Shown one piece after another: positions 6,861 through 13,241 of a stretch of DNA of 13,241 bases. The stretch is taken from NCBI GenBank assembly GCA_016709725.1, contig JADJMG010000004.1, positions 1 through 13,241 of the forward strand, read 5' to 3'. The stretch is from Bacteroidota bacterium. Its GTDB lineage: Bacteria > Bacteroidota > Bacteroidia > AKYH767-A > OLB10. The notes under the pieces are model-generated. The model was given only the letters and a program-made list of their open reading frames with translations. It was not told the DNA's origin and ran no database searches. The translations under genes and the position numbers were made by a program. Positions within the stretch are counted from its first letter, which is position 1. Every line of letters starts with the position of its first letter.

Positions 6861-7320
6861 ATGGCAACAGAAATTACGATTACAACTCCTGACAGTGAAA
6901 TTGTAAGTTCAAGAATATTTAACTCCACCAAGAGAACTTATTTTTCGTGCTTGGTCTAATCCAAACCATTTAAAAAATTGGTGGGGTCAGCAGGGTTTAC
7001 TAATACTTTTAATGAATTTGATTTTCAAGTAGGCGGAAAATGGAGTTTCATCATGCACGGTCCTGACAAAGAAATTATGTTAATGAATGTGAATTTATAA
7101 AAATTGAAGAGCCTTCACTTATCGCTTGGCAACGTATTTCAAAACCACTTTTCAAGTAGTTGCTACCTTTGAAGAAATATTAACAGACAAGACAAAACTT
7201 GTTTTTAAGATGCTATTTGATACCCCAGAAGAGTGCAGAAAATTAAAACCGTTTGTGGTTGACAAAAACGAAGAAAATTTTGACAAACTTGAAAACGAAT
7301 TAGCGAAAATGGTTTTATAA
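6861..7320 (+). pseudogene. SRPBCC/AHSA1-domain protein, several frameshifts
   Basis: ATG 6861 gives M-A-T-E-I-T-I-T-T-P-D-S-E-I-V-S-S-R-I-F. After repair follow P-R-E-L-I-F-R-A-W-S-N-P-N-H-L, N-W-W-G, F-N-E-F-D-F-Q-V-G-G-K-W-S-F-I-M-H-G-P-D, N-E-C-E-F-I-K-I-E-E-P-S-L-I-A-W and F-Q-V-V-A-T-F-E-E-I. An uninterrupted C-terminal part then runs from about 7126 (D-K-T-K-L-V-F-K-M-L-F-D-T and N-F-D-K-L-E-N-E-L-A-K) to TAA 7318-7320. The R-x-W-x-x-P, W-W-G, V-G-G-x-W and E-x-x-E motifs are typical of AHSA1, and about 153 residues is normal. At least four indels are present. It is the third SRPBCC copy in this window and is separated from the ArsR cluster by 200 bases, with its own possible promoter. 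The ligand is unknown. Confidence 0.8.
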
Positions 7321-7439
7321 AAAAGACTATCTGAGAAACATCTTTTAAGATTCAATACCTTTAACAGCTAAGAAATCAAATTTTAACGAATATACACATC
7401 TCAAAAATGCAAAAGCTTACGCTATTTCAAACCAATCCT

Positions 7440-7992
7440 ATGACAAAATTAATAGTCTTTTACTGTTTCCATCTCTTGTTGCATTTGGTCAGACAACCGC
7501 TAATCAAGAATCTGGAAAAAATTCTCAACAGGAAATTATCGAGTGGAAAACACTAGACCAGTCAAAATTTTCTATTCAATATCCTTCGACTTGGGAACTG
7601 AATCAAAGTGGACAAATGGGAACAAGTTTCATTATTTTTTCTCCATTGGAAAACGATGAAGATAAATTTAAAGAAAATGTTAATCTATTGATGCAGGATT
7701 TAACTGGACAAAATATTGACCTTGACAAGTACGTCACGAAATTTCAGAAGGTCAATAAAAACAATGTTGACGAATTCAACATTAATTGAAAGCACAAGAG
7801 TAAAAAAGAAAGTGAAGAATTTCACAAATAATATATTCTAGCGACCAAGGCATCTTCCATCTAAAATTTGAACAATACTATTGGGTGATTGATGACAAAG
7901 CTCTTGTCCTAACCTTTACATGTGAGACAGACCAATTTTTCAAATTTGTCAACACAGGAGAAAAAATTCTAAACTCATTTATTCAGAAATAA
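7440..7992 (+). pseudogene. Exported PsbP-like protein, frameshifted
   Basis: ATG 7440 gives M-T-K-L-I-V-F, and after one base change in frame a signal peptide ending P-S-L-V-A-F-G-Q, with probable cleavage before the glutamine. The mature part reads Q-S-K-F-S-I-Q-Y-P-S-T-W-E-L-N, F-I-I-F-S-P-L-E-N-D-E-D, F-K-E-N-V-N-L-L-M-Q-D-L-T, L-D-K-Y-V-T-K-F. After two to three more indels near 7790-7840 it continues G-I-F-H-L-K-F-E-Q-Y-Y-W-V, A-L-V-L-T-F-T-C-E-T and ends K-I-L-N-S-F-I-Q-K at TAA 7990-7992. The Y-P-x-x-W start, F-x-E-N-V-N strand and closing helix are those of PsbP/DUF1795-like domains, which in bacteria are periplasmic proteins of mostly unknown role. About 183 residues is typical. It is not obviously in an operon: 119 bases separate it from the previous stop. 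Confidence 0.65.
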
Positions 7993-8024
7993 GTAAGCTA
8001 CGCATTCTAACTGAATCGCATTAG

Positions 8025-8079
8025 TTGGCTACTATTTCTCTAAACTAAATTAAACACATCACCTAAAGAAAATAGCCAA
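8025..8079. terminator. Long imperfect hairpin after the PsbP-like gene
   Basis: TTGGCTACTATTTC (8025-8038) and GAAAATAGCCAA (8068-8079) are inverted copies, with seven perfect outer pairs and a loop of about 29 bases. The hairpin begins 33 bases after the stop at 7992. There is no T-run, so a terminator role is only one option; another is a protein-binding or RNA structural element. Confidence 0.35.
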
Positions 8080-8246
8080 AACATCTACTAACCAGTGGAC
8101 ATATATCTATTTCTTGGTAAATATGACCAAAAGGCTCTTTTAACCTTTATCTGTTCCATTTCGATCAAATTCAGCTAAAATAAATGGATAGATTACTATT
8201 CCATAAATAAAAGTTAATACCTTGTACTCTTATAAAACACAACATC

Positions 8247-9026
8247 ATGAAAAATCCATTTTATTAATAATCCTGACACTACAGGTCGTGACGCTTCAGG
8301 CACAAAAAGCTTCGTACAAAGACAACCAAATCCAAATTGACTGATCAACCTATTGCTACCATAAAAAGTATGGACGTAAAAGGTACCATGGGCATGGTAA
8401 ATGATTTTGAGATTTATAATATGAAGAACGAGCTGATGATTGTGGCGGCTATGCAGTGGAGTATCCAGAAAATAGGATGACAATATGAGCTATTATTACA
8501 AGCTATCGTTTGTAGGGTTGGATAAGGATGGCTATTTTAAACTTTCAAAGCTTGGAACTGCAAAATCATTAGCCAAGTTGATAGGAAATGGTGGAATCAT
8601 AAAAATGACTCGTTAGATAAAGATGCTTTGTTCACGTTCATTGCTCGCAATGGCAAAGCAGCACCTGCTGCCAAAGTTGAATACGTACTTGTGCAGCGCG
8701 ACCGTTCATGGCCTCTTGATTTTCGTGAAGCCGGTACTATTGAACAACAAAGCAAATTGATAGGGAATTATCGTGACGTAACTCCCAATGGAAGTAATGT
8801 AGACTATTATGAAATTTCATTACCCAGTGGATTGATGGTAGCGAAAGTAAATTTCAAAGAAGGAAACGATTCTCAAGTTTGCGAAATAACTACAATGAAA
8901 GATAATTTAAAAAGAGCGGTACCCACTCCATCCAAAGAAAGAAATGTGAAAGTACTGATGGGCGATCGCAATTTGGAAGTAGTAAAACGCATTGTGAAAT
9001 GGCTCGTCGACAATCGTTATTTATAA
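8247..9026 (+). pseudogene. Unrecognised exported protein of about 255 residues, N-terminal half frameshifted
   Basis: ATG 8247 opens a signal peptide (L-L-I-I-L-T-L-Q-V-V-T-L-Q-A-Q after repair). Next come K-A-S-Y-K-D-N-Q-I-Q-I, P-I-A-T-I-K-S-M-D-V-K-G-T-M-G, F-E-I-Y-N-M-K-N-E-L-M-I-V, S-Y-Y-Y-K-L-S-F-V-G-L-D-K-D-G and R-K-W-W-N-H-K-N-D. From about 8570 the frame is clean to the stop at 9024-9026. That part holds F-T-F-I-A-R-N-G-K-A-A-P, W-P-L-D-F-R-E-A-G-T-I-E, N-V-D-Y-Y-E-I-S-L-P-S-G-L and a final helix V-V-K-R-I-V-K-W-L-V-D-N-R-Y-L. The strand-rich pattern suits a periplasmic or surface protein. I do not recognise the family. The early half contains about four indels, the second half none, and the change of quality falls inside the gene. 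Confidence 0.6.
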
Positions 9027-9094
9027 ATCATTTTTACTCTTCTTACAACAAACTCAATTCTTAAAGGATATTAATCTGCCTTTCTATAACAGAG

Positions 9095-9700
9095 ATGAGT
9101 GACAAAATGGAAGTAGAAGTATTTTATCCAAAAAGCCTTCTCGCTTGGAGAAAATGGTTAGAAAAAAATCATCTGTCGAAGCAAGCGGTATGGCTTGTAT
9201 TTTATACTAAAGCTTCCAATAAATTTTCTCTCTCTTGGAGTGAGTCGGTGGAAATTGCACTTTGCTTTGGATGGATAGACAGTAAGAAAATAAAGATAGA
9301 TTCCGATACATCACATCAATTTTTTAGCAAACGAAAAGCGAACAGTACTTGGTCAAAAATTAACAAAGAGAAAATTCTACAACTCGCTGCAAAAGGATTG
9401 ATGTCTGATGCTGGAATCAAGTGTGTTGAAATTGCGAAGGAGAATGGCTCATGGACACTTTTAGACGAAGTGGAAGAACTCATTATACCAAAGACCTTGA
9501 AAGCAAATTTAAAAGCGAAAGGCTCTAAAGAATACTTTTTAAGTTTGAGCAAATCAAATAAAAAAGCCATTCTACAATGGGTGGTCATGGCCAAACGACC
9601 AGAGACTAGACTAAATAGAATAAATGAAATAGTTGAGCTTGCCGCTAAACAGCAAAAACCAAAGCATTGCCCTAGTAAAATATTTATAAAAGAATCATGA
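9095..9700 (+). CDS. YdeI/OmpD-associated (OmdA) family protein, intact
   Basis: This is a complete 201-residue gene. ATG 9095 is used; ATG 9107 (M-E-V-E-V-F-Y-P-K-S) is an equally plausible start. The N-terminal domain (about 10-110) carries L-A-W-R-K-W-L-E-K-N-H, V-W-L-V-F-Y-T-K-A-S and the hallmark A-L-C-F-G-W-I-D-S-K-K-I-K-I-D (55-69), then F-F-S-K-R-K-A-N-S-T-W-S-K-I-N-K-E-K-I. The C-terminal OmdA domain (about 135-190) has A-K-R-P-E-T-R-L-N-R-I-N-E-I-V. The family is cytosolic and is often annotated as linked to bacteriocin tolerance, from old enterobacterial work; no reaction is established. It is the first gene of a compact set, and its TGA (9698-9700) overlaps the next ATG as ATGA, which suggests translational coupling. 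No clear promoter was found in the 68 bases upstream. Confidence 0.9.
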   Translation: MSDKMEVEVFYPKSLLAWRKWLEKNHLSKQAVWLVFYTKASNKFSLSWSESVEIALCFGWIDSKKIKIDSDTSHQFFSKRKANSTWSKINKEKILQLAAKGLMSDAGIKCVEIAKENGSWTLLDEVEELIIPKTLKANLKAKGSKEYFLSLSKSNKKAILQWVVMAKRPETRLNRINEIVELAAKQQKPKHCPSKIFIKES

Positions 9701-10137
9701 CAGAAGAACTTAAAATCATAATAAATAAACTTGAACACGAAATTCAATTGGTTCAAGAAACCGGTGAGCAAGATGAATTCATGGAAAATGTAAATGAAAT
9801 CCGTGATGAATTGGAGCGAACGGAAAATAATTTTGATGCCATTGAATCCATTCTAGAACTCATTGAACGCAGTCCGGATATAGATTATGGCGGACCGGGA
9901 CCTATAGCACATTTTATGGAATCACATTACAAAAAAGGATATGAAGAATTGCTCCTAAAATCTATTGATAGAAAACCAACTGAATATACTTTGTATTTAT
10001 TACATAGGCTAATTAATGATGGTGCTAATCCGAATCGAATAGTCTATCTTGACTTAATGAAAAAGATTTCTTTAAGTGAGGAGTATCCTCAAAATATAAT
10101 TTTAAATGCAAAGGAAAGTTTAGCTGATTTTCAATAG
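9697..10137 (+). CDS. Acidic helical protein of unknown function, intact
   Basis: This is a complete 146-residue protein whose ATG overlaps the stop of the YdeI gene. Residues 1-58 are highly charged and predicted helical (E-E-L-K-I-I-I-N-K-L-E-H-E-I, then E-I-R-D-E-L-E-R-T-E), possibly coiled. A central motif D-I-D-Y-G-G-P-G-P-I-A-H-F-M-E (61-75) is followed by Y-E-E-L-L-L-K-S-I-D-R-K-P-T (82-95) and L-H-R-L-I-N-D (102-108). There is no signal peptide or membrane helix, so it should be cytosolic. From memory, the D-x-G-x-P-G-P-x-x-H-F plus R-x-P-T...N/H-R-L-I-N layout occurs in small uncharacterised proteins, some labelled immunity proteins beside polymorphic toxins. I see no toxin here and cannot confirm the link. 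The next gene starts 23 bases after its stop. Confidence 0.8.
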   Translation: MTEELKIIINKLEHEIQLVQETGEQDEFMENVNEIRDELERTENNFDAIESILELIERSPDIDYGGPGPIAHFMESHYKKGYEELLLKSIDRKPTEYTLYLLHRLINDGANPNRIVYLDLMKKISLSEEYPQNIILNAKESLADFQ

Positions 10138-10160
10138 CAAATCCACAACACGACAGGAAT

Positions 10161-10658
10161 ATGAAAAACTTAGCATTGGTGCTATTTGCATTTGTTACTG
10201 CAGCATATCTTTCTTCTTGTCAATTTCATACTGCCATATCATACCGAGTTGATATATCAAAAGCATACATCTTGCAAGATGGATATATCCTAAGTTGCAA
10301 CAAAGATCATTTTAGTTATGGTGACGTACTAATTGTTGGAACCTATACACCTGAAACATGGGGTGAATCGTTTTACTATGGCTATTTAAAAGGAATAAAG
10401 TCAGATCAAAAAGTAAAAATAATAAATACTAAAATAAAATTTATAGAGACTGGCGATACGTTGACACTAAAGGAAATTAGGAAAGATAGAGAATACGTTT
10501 ACTTTGCTGCTGATCTTGCCAATATCATAGATGAGAACAAGCAGCTACAATTGACTGTATTTTTGAAACAAAATAATGACACCAACATCATAGAAAAAAC
10601 ATTTTTATTGAATCGACACAAACAGACTAATTCGACAGGAACACTACCGCATTCATAG
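10161..10658 (+). CDS. Putative lipoprotein of unknown function, intact
   Basis: This is a complete 165-residue gene. Residues 1-20 are a lipoprotein signal peptide: K3 absent but K2 present, a hydrophobic core L-A-L-V-L-F-A-F-V-T-A-A-Y, and lipobox L-S-S-C at 17-20, so Cys20 would be lipidated. The next residues are Q-F-H, without an aspartate retention signal. The mature part alternates short hydrophobic and polar segments (A-Y-I-L-Q-D-G-Y-I-L-S, Y-G-D-V-L-I-V-G-T-Y, V-K-I-I-N-T-K-I-K-F-I, L-Q-L-T-V-F-L-K-Q), consistent with a beta-sandwich. The end is polar (N-R-H-K-Q-T-N-S-T-G). It follows the acidic protein gene by 23 bases and is probably the last gene of the same operon. No family is recognised. 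Confidence 0.8.
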   Translation: MKNLALVLFAFVTAAYLSSCQFHTAISYRVDISKAYILQDGYILSCNKDHFSYGDVLIVGTYTPETWGESFYYGYLKGIKSDQKVKIINTKIKFIETGDTLTLKEIRKDREYVYFAADLANIIDENKQLQLTVFLKQNNDTNIIEKTFLLNRHKQTNSTGTLPHS

Positions 10659-10807
10659 GTGAAAAATATCCATTTAGAAAAATATAAACAATATTGAAAT
10701 AAAGTCATCGTTATTTACATTCCTTTTCTTAATTCGTTCAGAATGGTTATTCATGGGGAATGCCATCGGTACCAATCTGTGATCATAAACAAAGAGAATT
10801 TATAAAC

Positions 10808-10838
10808 TTTTTAATTGGGCAGATATTTAGTATATTTG
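10808..10838 (+). promoter_or_regulatory. Bacteroidota-type promoter before the 10928 gene
   Basis: TATATTTG (10831-10838) is a perfect TAnnTTTG -7 box. TTTT (10808-10811) lies 19 bases upstream as a weak -33 box. The -7 box ends 89 bases before ATG 10928, leaving a leader of about 80 bases. Confidence 0.5.
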
Positions 10839-10927
10839 TAATACGTTTTAGATGAAATCCAGCCTTACTAATTTAGGCAAACAGTTATACATCAGTTAAC
10901 AATAAATAATTCTGAAAAATCAAACTC

Positions 10928-11510
10928 ATGAAAAGAAATATTTTTAAAAGTATATTCCTACTTGGAACAACACTTACCCTTCATTCGATTTACAAGTACC
11001 AGCTGGATGGGTCAAAGGAGGATCTCAGGCAAAGAGTTGTCAAATGATCACTGAAAAAGGTGCAGGGCGGACGGGAGTAATGCCCGACTATAAAATCAAT
11101 TGACAAAAAATTGAAGGTTTTGGGACACTCATGCAAAAGTTCCACTCCCACTAAATATCTAGGTAAACGAGTTCGAAATGACGGACAAATGAAATCAAAA
11201 GAGGTAAAGAGTTGGGCTGGCTTTGGTTTCGTGTTGATCAGCTTGAACACAAGACAATCCGCTTCATTTGACAACATGCTTTTTTTTACGATGGTAAAAC
11301 TGATCGCTCCATCAGAGGGGACAACCGAATGGAAGTCCTGAAATTGTTTTGGATATTCCAGAAAATGCTACGAATATGACCTATGGTGCATTGTTAAAAT
11401 GGAACCAGACAAATCTGGTTAACTAAAATGAATTTTGAGATCGTTGATTCGGTTCCAACAACTGGTAAAAAAAGAACACCGAACCAACAAATCTCGATTT
11501 TAAAAACTAA
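10928..11510 (+). pseudogene. Unrecognised probable jelly-roll protein, heavily frameshifted
   Basis: ATG 10928 starts M-K-R-N-I-F-K-S-I-F-L-L-G-T-T-L-T-L, a possible signal segment, followed by V-P-A-G-W-V-K-G-G-S. After repair come I-E-G-F-G-T-L-M-Q-K-F, K-Y-L-G-K-R-V-R-(M-T)-G-Q-M-K-S, W-A-G-F-W-F-R-V-D-Q, F-D-N-M, G-T-T-E-W-K, I-V-L-D-I-P-E-N-A-T-N-M-T-Y-G-A-L-L and Q-I-W-L-T-K-M-N-F-E-I-V-D. The W-A-G-F-W-x-R-V-D, G-T-T-x-W and A-L-L-x-G-T-G-Q-I-W-like order recalls a domain I remember from Bacteroidota proteins of unknown role that looks like a galactose-binding jelly roll. The best ending is E-P-T-N-L-D-F-K-N with TAA 11508-11510; an alternative frame reaches TGA 11554-11556. Eight or more indels occur, including pairs that cancel. 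The family is only tentatively placed. Confidence 0.5.
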
Positions 11511-11636
11511 TACTAATCTCTACAAAGTCGCCATTGCTTTAAGCGGTGTTACATGATTTGATTTCTTTTTATCTTCTTTGCTCTCCTTTTAAATTTATTA
11601 AATGCTGGCATTCTTAAGAAAACAAATCACAATAAT

Positions 11637-12637
11637 ATGGTAGTAGTAAAAATTTTTGCATTGGCATCGATATTATTACTTTTTTCCGCTTAACTTGCAA
11701 AAGCACAAACGTTGAATAAAGTTGTGCTTGACAACCAAGACATCATCAGCGGTCACTATCATGCTGTTGAACCTTCCACAGACAGCATTGCTGGTGTTTT
11801 AGTTCTTTTGAAGGATTTGGACAGCGACCAGAAGATAGTCCATCAGAAACCAAACTACACCATGAGGTATGCGAATAACATACTAACCATCTTTTGCTGG
11901 AGGAAACAAGTTGGCACTTTGACTCAATAACTCAATTAAAATTAACCAACGTTATTAAGATGTGTTAACACGCTAAGTAAAGAGCAACACTTTTTATTTA
12001 TTGGTGATTTATTCAGCAGGAGGAATGATGCCTGAGATATGTGGAACTTTGCAATGAGACTTCTAACAAATTCCCATCCAACCAGAGGGAGTTTTTACTG
12101 TTGATTCACCTATTGATATATTTACAATCTCGGAGCAATTAGAAGAAAATGCAAAAAAACAACTACTCAGCATTGGTGGGTGAAGAAGCAGAAAGAGCGA
12201 TAGGCTATATAAGAAACAGGTATGGAAATTCCCAGGGATCATATTTCTACTTATGCAAAACTTACCTGCCCCAGTATGAATAAAATTATAGTCAAAACGA
12301 AATATGCTTAAAAATACTGCTGTACGAACTTACCACGACGTTGACATTGCATGGCGAATAAAAAATCGAAACCAAACTGTTCATGGATCAAATTTTGGAG
12401 TAACTGCAGAACTCATTAATCGTTTAGTTTTAATGGGTAATGATAAAAGCCGAACCTTTGTAAACTTTTCAAACAGGATATCGCTCAAATGGAGATAGAC
12501 ATCCACATTCGTGGTCGATCGTAAAAAATGAAGTGGAGTTGATACAATGGATAGAAAGATTTAATAAATTAAATTTACAGTTAAGACGATTAATTGAAAA
12601 ACTACACAACAAATTCTTAACAATAAATATTACATAA
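11637..12637 (+). pseudogene. Exported alpha/beta hydrolase, interrupted
   Basis: ATG 11637 starts a signal peptide, M-V-V-V-K-I-F-A-L-A-S-I-L-L-L-F-S-A, interrupted by an in-frame TAA (11691-11693) just before L-A-K-A-Q. The mature part begins L-N-K-V-V-L-D-N-Q-D-I-I-S-G and S-I-A-G-V-L-V-L-L, then (after a shift near 11810) G-F-G-Q-R-P-E-D. A nucleophile elbow near 12000-12030 is garbled, but F-(I-G-G)-F-S-A-G-G-M can be rebuilt, giving Gly-x-Ser-x-Gly. Next come G-V-F-T-V-D-S-P-I-D-I-F (about 12090-12123), A-V-R-T-Y-H-D-V-D-I-A-W-R-I (about 12313-12355), L-V-L-M-G-N-D, and R-H-P-H-S-W-S-I-V with a likely catalytic histidine near 12500. About ten indels occur. The fold and Ser/His pair suggest an esterase or similar hydrolase in the periplasm; the substrate is unknown. 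The end is uncertain: the ordinary end may be near 12564, and the frame used runs to TAA 12635-12637. Confidence 0.65.
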
Positions 12638-12648
12638 ATCTACAATTT

Positions 12649-13061
12649 ATGGCAGCAATAAAAACAAAACAAACCAATGTAGATGTACATGAATTCATTA
12701 ATTCATTTGCCGACACAGAACAAAAACGCGAAGATAGTTTTGAACTTTTAAAAATGTTGCAAAAATGGACGGAGTTACGAACCAAAAATGTAGGGGCCGA
12801 CAATGAGTGGTTTTGGATGCTATCATTACAAGTCTGAAAAAGCGCACAAGAAGGAAATTGGCCATTGGTTGGATTTTCACCCCGTAAAAGCGGTCTTTTC
12901 CCTTTAATGTCTATACAGGAAGTGCACAACATGCACATCTCCTTAAAAACCTTGGGAAGTTTAAAATGGGAAAACTTGCTTATTTACATTAAAAAGCTAT
13001 CCGATATCGACTAACAGAACTTAAGAATCTAGTTAAGAAACCATTAAATTTTAGAATCTAA
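12649..13061 (+). pseudogene. DUF1801-domain protein (second copy), frameshifted
   Basis: ATG 12649 gives M-A-A-I-K-T-K-Q-T-N-V-D-V-H-E-F-I-N and S-F-A-D-T-E-Q-K-R-E-D-S-F-E-L-L-K-M-L in a clean frame. Then shifts near 12775-12800 hide the usual K-M-W-G-P-T...G-F-G box (it can be rebuilt from ATGTAGGGGCCGAC and the following bases). After Y-H-Y-K-S-E-K-A-H-K comes N-W-P-L-V-G-F-S-P-R-K-S-G, a repaired L-Y-V-Y-T-G, H-L-L-K-N-L-G-K-F-K-M-G-K-(T-C)-L and I-K-K-L-S-D-I-D-(V)-T-E-L-K-N-L-V-K, ending at TAA 13059-13061. G-F-S-P-R-K, L-K-N-L-G-K-F-K and I-K-K-L-S-D-I-D are hallmarks of the DUF1801 group, related to but clearly different from the copy at 6236. About 137 residues is normal. Function is unknown. 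It lies 11 bases after the hydrolase frame end used here. Confidence 0.75.
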
Positions 13062-13241
13062 ATACTGAGAAATGAAATAAGATAGGACGAATTTACACAT
13101 ATCAAAAGTTGTACAATATTAGATAATTTGTCTTCGGATTGTGTTTAGGATAGGCTACGATTTTTATCAGCCCTTCCGAGAAACTATTTAAAATTATTAT
13201 AATAAATGCCTTAATGTTTGCATATTAAATAATCCCATCTT

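Noticed and set aside
9316..9771. Minus-strand open frame of 151 codons
   Set aside because: It lies opposite the intact YdeI and acidic-protein genes, has no family motifs, and its composition is the mirror of the coding strand.
1..13061. Programmed frameshifting or stop-codon reassignment to explain broken frames
   Set aside because: There are too many sites per gene, no repeated slippery motif or downstream structure, and intact genes nearby end with ordinary TAA, TAG and TGA.
1..13241. Integron cassette array (many small unrelated genes in a row)
   Set aside because: No attC-like paired core sites were found between genes, the spacing is irregular, one gene pair is inverted, and no integrase is present.
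13062..13241. Gene or RNA at the right end
   Set aside because: No protein could be read in any frame and no strong hairpin or promoter box was seen in this 180-base A/T-rich stretch.

Overview
The window reads as AT-rich chromosomal DNA from a member of the Bacteroidota. Support comes from several Bacteroidota-type promoters (TTTG or TTG about 18-20 bases before TAnnTTTG, for example TATATTTG at 2284-2291 on the minus strand and at 10831-10838), weak ribosome binding sites, signal peptides ending in A-F-G-Q, L-Q-A-Q or A-K-A-Q, and protein families typical of that phylum. No rRNA, tRNA, CRISPR array, transposase, integrase or phage gene was seen.

Layout. Positions 1-1340: a GNAT acetyltransferase missing its first two bases, then a small two-helix sensor of the four-helix-bundle MCP type. 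Positions 1358-2250 (minus strand): a two-gene operon of a DinB-family protein and an SRPBCC/AHSA1 protein. Positions 2516-4956: an SMR (SugE-type) exporter, an unrecognised small secreted protein, a CPA-type cation:proton antiporter and a small four-helix membrane protein. Positions 5270-7320: an ArsR-type repressor with a palindromic operator inside its own promoter, an SRPBCC/AHSA1 protein 24 bases downstream, a DUF1801 protein and another SRPBCC/AHSA1 protein. Positions 7440-9026: two exported proteins (one PsbP-like, one unrecognised). Positions 9095-10658: three intact, tightly packed genes (YdeI/OmdA family, an acidic protein of unknown function, a lipoprotein). Positions 10928-13061: an unrecognised probable jelly-roll protein, an exported alpha/beta hydrolase and a second DUF1801 protein.

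The dominant property is that nearly every gene is interrupted. Reading across frames recovers continuous family-typical proteins, but most need two to ten single-base insertions or deletions, often in runs of A, T or G. Genes outside about 8570-10720 are affected, except the ArsR gene. The clean stretch starts in the middle of a gene, which points to uneven sequence accuracy (an unpolished long-read or low-coverage assembly) more than gene-by-gene decay. A few in-frame TAA stops that are substitutions are harder to explain this way. Interrupted genes are typed as pseudogene here, but many may be intact in the organism.

Functionally this is an accessory region of small stress, detoxification and transport genes: exporter, antiporter, acetyltransferase, DinB, three SRPBCC and two DUF1801 proteins, YdeI, plus an ArsR repressor that probably controls the cluster starting at 5329. 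I did not find convincing evidence for a new multi-gene system. The best leads are the intact 9095-10658 operon with two proteins of unknown function, the ArsR operator/SRPBCC module, and a 36-base repeat carrying a promoter-like TATCTTCG box before two unrelated genes, with a weaker third copy before another.
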